The position numbers were made by a program, and so were the translations under genes. Shown here one piece after another: positions 1 to 9,788 of a stretch of 64,000 nucleotides of DNA. Position 1 is the stretch's first letter, and each line of letters starts with the position of its first letter. The stretch spans positions 12,301,467 to 12,365,466 of the forward strand of contig OZ007513.1 of the NCBI GenBank assembly GCA_963931865.1, written 5' to 3'. The notes beneath the pieces were generated by a model. The model saw nothing but the letters and a program-made list of their open reading frames with translations, did no database searches and was not told the DNA's origin. Source of the stretch: Axinella damicornis. Lineage: Eukaryota > Porifera > Demospongiae > Axinellida > Axinellidae.

Positions 1-85
1 GTTTCACTCCGAAAATTGCCATTTGTTGATTATGTCATGCTCATGTCAGGAAAGATGCCAGGCTCTCCCGTACTACAAACGACAA

Positions 86-895
86 CTCAGTGCAGCTAAG
101 GCTGGCTGAGTTTTCTTTAGGCGAATCTGCACAAGTGTGGCATGTACAGCGCACGCCTCCGCGCGCGCCTCTGATTTATCGAATTACCAAACCATATAAT
201 TACATTCTCAGTCTAATAGAAGCCTTGCGCCTACGCGAAGAAGTTCCGCGTTTGCAATTGACCTCATTAGTGTACCATTGGCCAGCACAGCAAGTGGCTT
301 CATAATTTGATTAATAAACGAGCCGCACGGAATGGCCGGCTAGCAGAGACGTGTCTCGCCGTAGCGTTTTTGCGGAAGGGAGAATAAGACTTGTAGGAGC
401 TGAAATTTTCCGAAACATCTCTGCAACAACTACTCTAGCAGTACCTGCCTGGAAACAGCGACTACCTACACCGTATAATCCACGGCAAGCTGTAATACGT
501 AAGTGTTTACCTGTTTCAGCCCCAATATTGAGACACTTTGGCTTTTACTCAGTTCATGTAAGATGCTGTACGCAGTTTCCAGGCACGCTCGTTTTCTTTA
601 GCTGACAAGCTTTCAAATAATGCCAAGACTGGTGCAGTCTACTAGGTGTTTCCCTTCCGCATTTCCAGAAACAGGTGCATACGAATTGCAATGTATTCCG
701 CCATTTTCCGGTGGGCGGGGTCGTTGCTATGGAAACGAGGTACTGCGGTTAACATTTTAGACCATAATGAATAGGAATAATGTATCAACTTGACCTCATG
801 ATGTAGTTGTTGGTGAGCACAATGCTTTCAAATAGTGTCCATGCACATTTCTTCAGCTACCAAAAAAAAGTTCAGCCAGCCTTAACTGCACTGAG
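86..895. repeat. MITE-like element with about 30-bp terminal inverted repeats
   Basis: The sequence starting CTCAGTGCAGCTAAGGCTGG near 86 recurs as its near-perfect reverse complement ending at 895 (one A/T change in the first 25 bases), followed on the inside by T-rich or A-rich tracts. The roughly 810-bp interior has only short ORFs that resemble nothing, so this looks like a non-autonomous inverted-repeat transposon. I see no clear target-site duplication. Confidence 0.6.
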
Positions 896-990
896 AATAA
901 GCTGGGCTCAGGCCTGGGAATAAGGCTCGCTTGTTTGCATGTGCACTGGGATGTTTATATTATGTGCATTTTCTCATACCCCTAGATATA

Positions 991-1721
991 GGTTAGACAC
1001 TGAGACCAAGGGATCTACACGATTTAGAAACCCGAGGGCCCTGGGCTGTAGCGTCTCAAGCGCAGTGAGGGCGGCCCTAGGGTTTCTTAACCCTTTAAGC
1101 CCCATTGACGTCAATAGGCGTCATTTAGACCCTATGCACTTGTAGGGCTTCTCGCCAGTCCAAAAAGAGACCAAAAAGTCTTCAGAGGGCCTAGGGACGA
1201 CTTTAAGGCACGAACTCAAAAATTTGGTCAGATTTCGGCGCGCCTCCCCCACTAAACGTACAAGCGGGGGGGTTTCGAAGGGGGGGCGGCAGCCCCCCCT
1301 TCGGCCTGTCGTGGGCGTATTTTGATTTTAATGAGATTCATTGACCCGAGAATTTTTGATTCTAATGATATTCATAGATCCCACCCCGGGCCTCAAGAAA
1401 ACATTGGTGGTGTAAGGTGTGCCATCAGTCAGATCTGGCCCAAGTTTAGGGAAATGCTGGGCGAAATCCGGCTGACATCCACCTTTGACCTCCGATTGCT
1501 GGCCTTGTGGGGGGTCATGAATATCATTAACGGTATTGCCAGAGGGGTCTCTCCATGTGTGCGGGCCCCACCAAGTTTGGCCGCTGAGGAGCGAATGCTG
1601 TGGGAGAGGAGTACCTACGAAAGTGGTGTGCGCTGAATGCATGAAAATGTGTTGTCTTGGTGGGAAGAATTCGGTGGTTAAAGGGTTAATCACGTAGATC
1701 CCATTGGTCTCAGTGTCTAAC
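991..1721. repeat. Inverted-repeat element containing a second TTAA-bounded element
   Basis: GGTTAGACACTGAGACCAA at about 991 is repeated in reverse complement at about 1703-1721, next to GGATCTAC/GTAGATCC on the inner side. The element is about 730 bp and has no credible coding region. Most of its interior is itself bounded by TTAACCCTTT and AAAGGGTTAA, suggesting insertion of one element in another. Confidence 0.6.
1087..1689. repeat. TTAA-flanked MITE, piggyBac-like ends, nested
   Basis: The segment begins TTAACCCTTTAAGCC and ends with a matching GGTTAAAGGGTTAA. TTAA at both ends followed by a CCCTTT-type inverted terminus is the pattern expected for piggyBac-superfamily MITEs. Family assignment is inferred from the termini alone; there is no transposase. 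Confidence 0.4.
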
Positions 1722-2459
1722 CGATTTAGAGTATAGCAACGGTAACTACGCTAGCGCTTCAGTTGTCAACAAAATAACCTATGAGTCGGAGGTCCTTTTC
1801 GACGAAATAACAAACTGGCTACGAGTACGACAAGGCCGCTGACATACGAGGCGCTCGAGTGATATGACTTGCGCGCACGATCGAGCAGTCACATGGCCCA
1901 GTTTTCATGATTGGGCAAGTACTGTTGCAAGTACTGTTGCAAGTCTAAAGAGGCGAGGAAGGGTGATTTCTTGACTAGTTGATTAGTCTCGACTATACAC
2001 CCCACCACCCTAGGGATACTTTATATCTCTTCTATGATCAGTGTCCAGACAGATCAACTAGTAAGCTTGAAGCCTTCACATGACACTCTCACAAACATGC
2101 AAGAGCTTCCATTTCGATCTGTGTTGGAGTTGTCCATTGTCTGATAATATCAACATGACCATGACAACATGACTCGTCATGCCCTAATATTATACCCTAA
2201 GTACATGTATACAGGACTTTTCCACAGTAGCCACAGCTGGTTGCGTTTAGTGGACAATTAATGTTGTGGTCGTTTGTGTGAAATCTAATTAAAGGTCAAA
2301 GTTCAGTGCTTAAGTACAGTTGTATAGCCCTGCCTGCGCTCCATATATGGAATGGTCTATGCAATTCGCTTTAAGCATTTTAGTGTAGTGTTGCAAGGAT
2401 TCGAAAAACCCTGTACATAACTAATAATATTCCCATCTCTGTTCTGTGTCCTCCAATAG
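1722..2459 (+). other. Non-coding stretch, probably intron upstream of the 2460 exon
   Basis: No supported exon or repeat family was found here. It ends in a pyrimidine-containing tract and CAATAG, a usable 3' splice site directly before the open frame that starts at 2460, so at least its 3' part is probably intronic. Confidence 0.4.
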
Positions 2460-3629
2460 GCAGTACCTCAGCTGCCATCACCCCGACACACACCCTCCTA
2501 TGCTGCATTCAACACCCACAACACTCCTTCCCAATACTTCGGCATCAGTGCTCCTGCGACCAACCCACAGGAGATGGCCAGGGACCTGTTTGGACTTGAG
2601 CTGTACCCTGAAGGATCACAGTATGCAAGCCCCGAGAGCATTGCTCCTCTGTACACGACCACTCCCACAGTGAATGACTTGTTTGGGGTTCCCCTTGTGG
2701 TCAGGGCTACACCGAGTCCGTTACTCGGTATCACTCCACCAACTCACATGTCTTCTTACATCTCACCTGAAGAGCAACTGTATCAGCAACAGATGCAGTA
2801 CGTGATGCCACCACTATCTGTCACCCCATTACAGTGCTTCCCGAACCAGGGTCCAGCAAGCGTCACACCACCTAGCAGGATCATACAGAGCCTGATGCAG
2901 GCTCCGATCTCTGTTGAAGGCAGCAACGAAAGCCCTTTACAAATGGATGACCTACTAGACATCATTGATGATGGCAACTGTGACCCAGAGGACCCACTGC
3001 ACAATGCTCACTCCAGCGGGGGAAGGCCCACACAGATCAGACCCTCGTATACTCAGTCTTCAAACCAACCAATGTCCACTCACCATCACAACACTGCTGC
3101 CTCACAGTCCACTTCAGCATCCCTCTCCAGTGCTCCCGGGGACATTCTCAGCTCATTGCTGGACAGCAGACATGAAAGTGGAGTGAACAGAGATGAGGAG
3201 TATCTGAGTCCACTGATTGACCTCGTTGGTCTGAGTCCTGCGGAGAAGGCCCAACTGGAACGTGAAATTGGAAGTGTTGAATTCAACTCCCTCTTGACTA
3301 GCGCACAAAATTTCAGTCATTCATCACCGGAACAAGAACTCCTCTACTCTACAATTGCAGCTACTGCGAGTGTTGCACCTGAAATGTTCTCTCAAGCACC
3401 CATCAACGTTTGCTACGAGAACCCTCTTTCTGTGCAACCTATGACCGGTCACTCCACTCAGTCAACCACAGATGCATTGGACAGTCTGCTGGGCAATGGG
3501 GTGGACGACTTGCAGACATTTGACGTGTTGGGGGAGGTGACAGTTGGCCTCGGTACCACTGGAAAATGGGATCAAGAACTTGCAAGTGTTGATTTCAAAG
3601 CAGACCCTGCCTGGCTGGCAGTTATATAA
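2460..3629 (+). CDS. Last exon of a Ser/Pro/Gln-rich, transactivator-like protein (unidentified)
   Basis: The frame is open from the base after CAATAG (2457-2459, itself an in-frame stop), so the exon most likely starts at 2460 in phase 0 and runs 389 codons to TAA at 3627-3629. An internal ATG at 2574 gives 351 aa, but the 38 upstream codons have the same Pro/Ser composition and belong to the exon. The protein is low complexity (Ser, Pro, Gln, Thr) with interspersed acidic stretches such as LLDIIDDG, and has two LxxLL motifs, LSSLL at 3147-3161 and LDSLL at 3477-3491. No folded domain is recognisable. Acidic and Ser/Pro-rich tails with LxxLL motifs are common in transcription factors and coactivators, so I infer a C-terminal activation region. 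The DNA-binding or other domains would lie upstream of the window. Confidence 0.6.
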   Translation, partial: AVPQLPSPRHTPSYAAFNTHNTPSQYFGISAPATNPQEMARDLFGLELYPEGSQYASPESIAPLYTTTPTVNDLFGVPLVVRATPSPLLGITPPTHMSSYISPEEQLYQQQMQYVMPPLSVTPLQCFPNQGPASVTPPSRIIQSLMQAPISVEGSNESPLQMDDLLDIIDDGNCDPEDPLHNAHSSGGRPTQIRPSYTQSSNQPMSTHHHNTAASQSTSASLSSAPGDILSSLLDSRHESGVNRDEEYLSPLIDLVGLSPAEKAQLEREIGSVEFNSLLTSAQNFSHSSPEQELLYSTIAATASVAPEMFSQAPINVCYENPLSVQPMTGHSTQSTTDALDSLLGNGVDDLQTFDVLGEVTVGLGTTGKWDQELASVDFKADPAWLAVI

Positions 3630-3647
3630 ACTGAGTGCATTAAAATG

Positions 3648-3990
3648 AACTTTCTTGTGTTCTGTTCTTCAGTAGGGTTTATTTTTACTGAGAGGAAAAT
3701 ACAGGTTGGTTTGTACATCTATTTTCTCTGGATTTGTATATTTTCCGGCCAGTCCATCACAATTATGTTGCTCATCAGACCCTTGACACTAGCCTCATTC
3801 CCATGCTCGGCTCTCCCATACACAAATGAAAGGAATGATGCAAAACTTTCTTGTGTTCTGTTCTTCAGTATAAATTAGTTTATTTTTACTGAGAGGAAAT
3901 GCAGGTTGGTTTGTACATCTATTTTCTCTGGATTTGTATATTTCCCAGCCAGCCCATCAAAACTATGTTGCTCATCAGACCCTTGACACC
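3648..3990 (+). repeat. Tandem duplication in the presumed 3' UTR (about 195-bp period)
   Basis: A block beginning ACTTTCTTGTGTTCTGTTC near 3649 and ending with a TTGCTCATCAGACCCTTGAC motif is repeated about 195 bp later with a few substitutions and small indels. It lies directly after the stop codon of the 2460-3629 exon, so it probably lengthens the 3' UTR or its flank. Confidence 0.75.
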
Positions 3991-4548
3991 ACAGATGAGA
4001 GGTAATTCTCGTATAGCTAATTTGTTCGCTGCATGAGTATACCGGCACATGTTGATGTAAACAGTCACTGATCTTTCCACTGCTGCCTCACTCATCGAGG
4101 CAGTTTAGAACTGCACTGAATTTTCAAATTGAACAGCTGCATGTCCATCCTCCGTCTAAACAAATTTGCTTCACCTCAGAACTGTGCATACTTAAAGCTA
4201 TCTGTAGAGGAGAGTTGCATCTGGCTCAGGTAATGTCCGTGATCGAAGACAACTCTACACTAGCAGTCGAGATAGTCGCTTTCTCTCTAGGCTCGACATT
4301 CTTCTATCAAAGAAGTTTCTCCTCCCTTTGGGCAGACGTGGATGAGGTAAAAACAGCAGAAGGGGTACTAACAGCATTACAATACATTGTCAATCATAAT
4401 TATTATGGAAGAAGATACATGCACGTGCACGTGGAGGGGGTATATACAAATTCCAGGAGTGTACATGCTATAGACTTCCGAGGACTAAGGAAACTGAAAG
4501 AGGTGTAGGAGTTTGTTAAGTCAATAGCCGTATACCAATACTGCACAA
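3991..4548. other. Intergenic, nothing recognised
   Basis: This spacer separates the plus-strand gene from the 3' end of the first minus-strand glycosyltransferase; the two genes converge. A 97-codon ORF at 4215-4508 has no recognisable domain, and I do not call it. Confidence 0.4.
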
Positions 4549-6231
4549 TCACTCCTGCTTAGTCTTGTGGGAAGAGCGGCAGCAGCACCTCCTACAACAG
4601 CATCGACACAGCTTCACACTCACCCACACCATCACCACCATCAACACCACTATCACCAGCCTCACATCCACATTGTGGTACTGCACCCAATTCCACCGGT
4701 ACTTGATGAATGCTGGGACACCATGATGGTTCCCCACCTCCACATACAGCTCCACCAGATCTGCTGCCCTCTCAGCTCCTCCTCCACTCCTCAGCAGCTT
4801 GCTCACCCTCTGCACCTTGACACTGAACTCTCCCTTCCCTACTTTGGTCACTGCCTCCACAACCCTCTGTCTGGAAACCTCCGAGGGAAGTAGTCGAATT
4901 CCTAGTCCTTGGAATTGCAGTCTTACTGCAGTATCAAACTGGTCAAACCCATAAGGCAAGCAGATGGCTGGTATCCGATGATAGAGAGCTTCCTGGACTC
5001 CTCCAATGCCGCAGTGGAGGATGGCCATGACGATGCTAGGGTGTTGGAGAAGAGCGAACTGGGCTACCCACCCTGCTAGGAACACTCTCTCTGGGTCGAG
5101 GTCCACTCCCTCCAGGACATATCTGTTGGACTCACGGAGTGCCCACACCACACTGTAGTTGGTCTCAGCAACCACTCCCTCCAGCAGTGCCCGGGCCTGA
5201 AGTGGAGTCAGTTCAGCTGTGGAGCCCATGCTGATGTAGACCACAGACTGATCCGGTCTACCTTCCAACCAGTCCTCCAGGTCTGGAGCAAGTGGAGGTT
5301 GCTTCTTGAGGAACATTGGTCCAACATAGTGCTGCAAGGGAAGGATGGTCTTGGAATACTCAAAGCCTATTACAGTGTTGAAGAGGACAGGAATCTTCAA
5401 ACCCATCAGATCCATCATTGCATCGCCTACCCCACTATTATTGAACTCGGGATCCATCATTTTCAATGTATATACACCAAAGAATTGTGCGGTTGTGTGC
5501 ATCGGATAGAGGATGAGTGAGTTGAAGAGTCGTTCCAGAAAGCTCATGTCATCTGAGAATGAGGACATCATCATAGGGAAAGGCCAGGGAGGCAGAGGCA
5601 CCATGAGAGGCAGAGGAGAAATGTTGATCATGCCTTTGTCAGGTCCCCATAATTTTAACACTGTGAGGAGAACAGTCATGACAGACATATCAACCACCGC
5701 ATAGTCCCATTCACTGGCATTCATTCTTTCCACAATCCTTCTGGTTGAAACAGCAACAGTCTGCATTGTACTCTCAGGCTCGTCCAACATCTGCCATACT
5801 CGGAACAGCATATGCAAAACATTTGTGGCGTTACCACTAAGTCTACTGATCTCTCTCATGCCATCCTGTCGGATCCTCGCAGTCTCAATGAACTCAATTC
5901 CAACACTCTCTGGAAGCTGGGGGAGTGGGAAAAAAGAGCCCTCTGTAACCGGTCCAAGCATCGCCACCCTGTGACCCCTTCTCACCAACTCCTCCCCCAA
6001 GGCTATCAGGGGAAATTGATGGCCAATGAACATGCTGGCCACTAGAAGCACTGATAGCTTCCTTCCTCCATCTCTTCCACCTCCTGCCACATCAGAAACA
6101 CCACCAGGATTGTCTTGGCTTCCCTGTTCTTTCAACCCGAGTTGCTGTTTACTAGCCGGTCCACTGTGAGTCTCTGCAAGCAATCCTGGTTTCAGGAATA
6201 GCAGCAGAAAAATGAAGTAGAACCACCGCAT
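4549..6231 (-). CDS. UDP-glycosyltransferase, paralogue 1 (560 aa, intact)
   Basis: Membrane UDP-glycosyltransferase of the GT1/UGT family, which transfers a sugar from a UDP-sugar to small lipophilic acceptors in the ER lumen. A signal peptide spans residues 1-20. The N-terminal Rossmann half starts near residue 59, with the catalytic-type His at 71 in FIGHQFP. The donor-binding signature runs from about 387 to 431: GWVAQ, QHP, LHCGIGGVQEAL and a final DQ. A single transmembrane helix (about 525-541) is followed by a Cys/Arg-rich tail and a terminal KTKQE, a K-x-K-x-x ER-retrieval signal. ATG at 6231 is directly before the signal peptide. It is a single exon, normal length for the family, and lies most 3' in a five-gene minus-strand array; it shares 3' flank with paralogues 2 and 3. 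The acceptor substrate cannot be told. Confidence 0.93.
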   Translation of the reverse strand: MRWFYFIFLLLFLKPGLLAETHSGPASKQQLGLKEQGSQDNPGGVSDVAGGGRDGGRKLSVLLVASMFIGHQFPLIALGEELVRRGHRVAMLGPVTEGSFFPLPQLPESVGIEFIETARIRQDGMREISRLSGNATNVLHMLFRVWQMLDEPESTMQTVAVSTRRIVERMNASEWDYAVVDMSVMTVLLTVLKLWGPDKGMINISPLPLMVPLPPWPFPMMMSSFSDDMSFLERLFNSLILYPMHTTAQFFGVYTLKMMDPEFNNSGVGDAMMDLMGLKIPVLFNTVIGFEYSKTILPLQHYVGPMFLKKQPPLAPDLEDWLEGRPDQSVVYISMGSTAELTPLQARALLEGVVAETNYSVVWALRESNRYVLEGVDLDPERVFLAGWVAQFALLQHPSIVMAILHCGIGGVQEALYHRIPAICLPYGFDQFDTAVRLQFQGLGIRLLPSEVSRQRVVEAVTKVGKGEFSVKVQRVSKLLRSGGGAERAADLVELYVEVGNHHGVPAFIKYRWNWVQYHNVDVRLVIVVLMVVMVWVSVKLCRCCCRRCCCRSSHKTKQE

Positions 6232-7070
6232 CAGGCCTGCACGATCTAGCTATAATTAGCCGAAAGCGGCCACACCCTTCGCACCCACGCGATCGTGATA
6301 TGCTAACTAATTAGCCATAACTGGCTCATGCATTGCTGATTAAATTCCATTGGGTGGATCAGGACAAAATTAAATTAATAACAATACTCTACAGAATAAA
6401 TTCTGGGGCCAGATGGGATTCAATGCATATAGTATAGCTGCACAGGTTAGAGGACTCTAATTCCAGCTGTCTCAGTTCTCTCTTTCACATGAGACAGGAC
6501 AGCTGGAATTGCATGGGCTGAGCTGCTTCTGCTCCTCGCACCTCTGCCATGGCCCAGTGGTAAGAGCATCTGACTAGTATTCGGGTTCGAATCCCAGCTG
6601 GTCGCAGAATTTTTTTTCTTCAGATTATACTCTCTCTCTCTCAGCTTGCACAGTATATACAGTATCCTTCGACCTGCAAGATGACACATAGCTAGCCTAT
6701 ACACCCCTGCAGACTCTATGCACCTTCCACTGACGACCAACTTGTAGTCTGGTTCTCGAGCTAGTATGGGAATGAGACTAAGAACACGCAGCTTCTCTGT
6801 ACGAACATATGGCATTGAGCATGCTGAGTGCATGGCAACAAACCTGGAAATTCTATAGACTTGTGTCAAATGATGTTCTCAGAGAGGAATTCATTACAAG
6901 GTCAACCAACCAGCTTTCAGGCAATGTCAAATCGGCACGGGGGAAAAAGTTATAATTATTAAGGTCAAAGCCATTTAATTGAAGAATAGAGGAGTTTGAA
7001 GTCAATAGCCATACCACCACTGCACAATCACTCCTGCTTGGTCTTGTGGGAAGAACGGCAGCAGCACCTC
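6232..7070. repeat. Spacer between UGT paralogues 1 and 2, homologous to the 8700-9788 spacer
   Basis: Most of this spacer recurs between paralogues 2 and 3: the GGTGGATCAGGACAAA block, a CAGCTGGAATT inverted pair, the tRNA-like segment, the CT-rich tract and the AGAGGAGTTTGAAGTCAATAG block before the gene end. The duplication unit therefore included a gene plus its spacer, about 2.6-2.8 kb. No additional coding region is supported. Confidence 0.75.
6546..6606 (+). repeat. tRNA-derived remnant (A and B box present, truncated)
   Basis: TGGCCCAGTGGTAAGAGC resembles a D-arm with the pol III A box, and GGGTTCGAATCCC is a perfect T-arm with the B box. The anticodon 3' stem and variable region between them are missing, so it cannot fold as a complete tRNA. 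The CTAGTA stretch suggests a tRNA-Thr(AGT)-like source, which is tentative. A second copy in the next spacer is split by a MITE. It is best read as a SINE head or tRNA pseudogene. Confidence 0.55.
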
Positions 7071-8699
7071 CTACAGCAGCATCGACACAGCTTCACACTC
7101 ACCCACCATCAACACCACTATCACAATCCTCACATCCACATTGTGGTACTGCACCCAATTCCACTGGTACTTGATGAACGCTGGGATACCATGATGGTTC
7201 CCCGCTTCTACATACAGCTCCACCAGATCTGCTGCCCTCTCAGCTCCTCCTCCACTCCTCAGCAGCTTGCTCACCCTCTGGACCTTGACACTGAACTCTC
7301 CCTTCCCTACTTTGGTCACTGCCTCCACAACCCTCTGTCTGGAAACCTCTGAAGGAAGTAACCGAATTCCTAGTCCTTGGGACTCAAGTCTTACAGCAAC
7401 GTCAAACTGGTCAAACCCATACGGCAAGCAGATGACTGGTATCCGATGATAGAGAGCTTCCTGGACTCCTCCCATGCCGCAGTGGAGGATGGCCATGGTG
7501 ATGCTAGGGTGTTGGAGAAGAGCGAACTGGGCTACCCACCCTGCTAGGAACACCGTCTCTGGGTTGAGGTCAACTCCCTCCAGGACATATCTGTTAGACT
7601 CTCGGAGTGCCCACACCACAGTGTAGTTGGTCTCAGCAACCACTCCCTCCAGCAGTGCCCGGGCCTGAAGTGGAGTCAGTTCAGCTGTGGAGCCCATGCT
7701 GATGTAGACTACAGATTGATCCGGTCTTCCTTGCAACCAGTCCTCCAGCTCTGGAGCAAGTGGGGATTGCTTCTTGAGGAACATTGGTCCAATGTAGTGT
7801 TGCAAGGGTAGGATGGTCTTGGGGTAGTCAAAGCCTATCACAGTATTGAAGAGGACAGGAGTTTTCAAACCTGTTATTTCCAGCATTGGATTACCTATCC
7901 CACTAGTATTGAACTCGGGATCCATCATTCGTATTGCGTATACAACAAACAGTTCTCCGGCTTTGTGCACTGGATAGAAGACGAATGAGTTGACGAGTCG
8001 GTCCAGGAAGCTCATGTTATCTGTGAATGGGGACATCATGACAGGGAATGGCCAGGGAGGCAAAGCTACCAGGAGAGGAAGCGGGGAGTAGTTGATCATG
8101 CCTTTGTCAGGCCCCCATAATTTTAAAACTGTGAGGAGAACAGTCATGACAGACATATCAACTACCACATAGTCCCATTCACTGGCATTCATTCTTTCCA
8201 CAATCCTTCTGGTTGAAACAGCAACAGTCTGCATTGTACTCTCAGGCTCATCCAACATCTGCCGTACTCGGAACAGCATATGAAAAGGGGTTGTGGCGTT
8301 ACCACTAAGTCTACTGATCTCTCTCATGCCATCCTGTCGGATCCTTGCCGTCTCAATGAACTCAATTCCAACACTCGCTGGCAGCTGAGGCAGTGGGAAA
8401 GAAGAGCCCTCCGTAACCGGCCCAAGCATCGCCACCCTGTGACCCCTTCTCACCAACTCCTCCCCCAAGGCTGTCAGAGGAAATTGATGACCAATGAACA
8501 TGCTGGCCACTAGAAGCACTGATAGCTTCCTTCCTCCATCTCTACCACCTCCTGCCACATCAGAAACACCACCAGGATTGTCTTGGCTTCCCTGTTCTTT
8601 CAACCCGAGTTGCTGTTTACTAGCCGGTCCACTGTGAGTCTCTGCAAGCAATCCTGGTCTCAGGAACAGCAGCAGAAGAATGAAGTAGAACCACCGCAT
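7071..8699 (-). CDS. UDP-glycosyltransferase, paralogue 2 (542 aa, lost membrane tail)
   Basis: Same family and architecture as paralogue 1: signal peptide, FIGHQFP catalytic-type His, and a donor signature with LHCGMGGVQEAL and a final DQ. The frame is open to 8861, but ATG at 8699 aligns with the paralogue starts and places the signal peptide correctly. The C-terminus is abnormal. An 11-nt deletion near 7104-7112, relative to the other copies, shifts frame inside the transmembrane helix; after VIVVLMV the protein ends GECEAVSMLL. It therefore lacks half the membrane helix, the Cys-rich tail and the dilysine signal. The catalytic domain is whole, so the product may be soluble or secreted, or the gene may be decaying. 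The N-terminal third resembles paralogue 1 and the middle resembles paralogue 3. Confidence 0.88.
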   Translation of the reverse strand: MRWFYFILLLLFLRPGLLAETHSGPASKQQLGLKEQGSQDNPGGVSDVAGGGRDGGRKLSVLLVASMFIGHQFPLTALGEELVRRGHRVAMLGPVTEGSSFPLPQLPASVGIEFIETARIRQDGMREISRLSGNATTPFHMLFRVRQMLDEPESTMQTVAVSTRRIVERMNASEWDYVVVDMSVMTVLLTVLKLWGPDKGMINYSPLPLLVALPPWPFPVMMSPFTDNMSFLDRLVNSFVFYPVHKAGELFVVYAIRMMDPEFNTSGIGNPMLEITGLKTPVLFNTVIGFDYPKTILPLQHYIGPMFLKKQSPLAPELEDWLQGRPDQSVVYISMGSTAELTPLQARALLEGVVAETNYTVVWALRESNRYVLEGVDLNPETVFLAGWVAQFALLQHPSITMAILHCGMGGVQEALYHRIPVICLPYGFDQFDVAVRLESQGLGIRLLPSEVSRQRVVEAVTKVGKGEFSVKVQRVSKLLRSGGGAERAADLVELYVEAGNHHGIPAFIKYQWNWVQYHNVDVRIVIVVLMVGECEAVSMLL

Positions 8700-9788
8700 C
8701 CGTAAACAAATAAATCTTCTAGGGCGAGGTGATATAGGCCTGCATGACCTAGCTATAATCATAGCGGCTACATGTAGTACCGCCGGCCACCGTGACACCC
8801 ACGCGATCGCGATATGATAACTGTTACATGTAGCTAAAATGGCTATAACTGGCTCATGCAATGCTGATTAAATTCCAATGGGTGGATCAGGACAAACGTA
8901 CAACAATTATTATATATACTCTACAGAATAGCTTCTGGGGCCAGGTGGGATTCAATGCATACTGCACAGGCTAGAGGACTCAGCCAATTCCAGCTGTTTC
9001 AATCTCTTTCACAGGAGAAAAGACAGCTGGAATTGGCTGAGCTGCTTCTCCTCTGCCGTGGCCCAGTGGTAAGAGCATCTGATTAGTATTCGCCGGGCAA
9101 TGTTGTTTTAGTTATGTAAAACTGAAATAGTTTAGTTTTTGGTTTTAATTAGGTAGAAGTCGCATTGTTTAGTTTAGCTTTAGTTTTAATTACTAAATCT
9201 CAAAAGGGTTAGTAAAGGCTCTTTTAGTTTTAGTAACCACCATTTTTGGGTGATTTTCATATTAGTTTAGTTGTAGTTTTAATTAACAGGCTGAGACAGT
9301 CCTCATTTTAGTTTTAGTTTTAATTACTAAAGTGAAATATGCCATACTAAAATGCATTATAGTTTTAGTTTTAGTTAACTAAAACAACATTGGTATTCGG
9401 GTTCAAATCCTAGCTGGTCGCAGAATTTTTTCTTCAGATTACTCTCTCTCTCTCAGCTTGCACAGTATATACATGTACAGTATCCTTCGACCTGCAAGAT
9501 GACACATAGCTAGCCGATAATTATAATATTATACACCCCTGCAGACTCCATGCACCATCCACTGATTTTTGTAGTCTGATTCTCGAGCTAGTATGGGAAT
9601 GAGACTAAGAACATGCAGCTTCTCTGTACGAACATACGGCATTGAGCATGCTGAGTGCATTCAACTAGGTCAACCAACCAGCTTTCAGGCAATGTCAAAT
9701 TGGCACGGGAAAAAAGATATATTAAGGTCAAACCATTTAATTAAAGAATAGAGGAGTTTGAAGTCAATAGCCATACCCCACTGCACAA
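8700..9788. repeat. Spacer between UGT paralogues 2 and 3 (duplicated, carries an extra MITE)
   Basis: Homologous to the 6232-7070 spacer but longer because of an insertion at about 9093-9392. It retains the split tRNA-like segment (left part about 9055-9092, right part about 9393-9421), the CT-rich tract and the shared 3' flank of paralogue 3. No separate gene is seen. Confidence 0.75.
9098..9392. mobile_element. MITE with 16-bp inverted ends, inserted in the tRNA-derived remnant
   Basis: CAATGTTGTTTTAGTT at 9098 and its exact reverse complement ending at 9392 bound a T/A-rich interior of degenerate TTTAGTTTTAGT repeats. The tRNA-like unit in the homologous spacer is continuous here, so the insertion is directly visible by comparison. 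GTATTCG occurs on both sides and is a likely 7-bp target duplication, with a few extra bases (CCGGG) on the left end. Confidence 0.75.

Noticed and set aside
6546..6606. Possible functional tRNA gene
   Set aside because: A and B boxes are present, but the anticodon 3' stem and variable region are missing, so no cloverleaf can form.
8700..8861. Extended N-terminus of UGT paralogue 2
   Set aside because: The 54 extra codons upstream of ATG 8699 have no counterpart in the paralogues and would bury the signal peptide.
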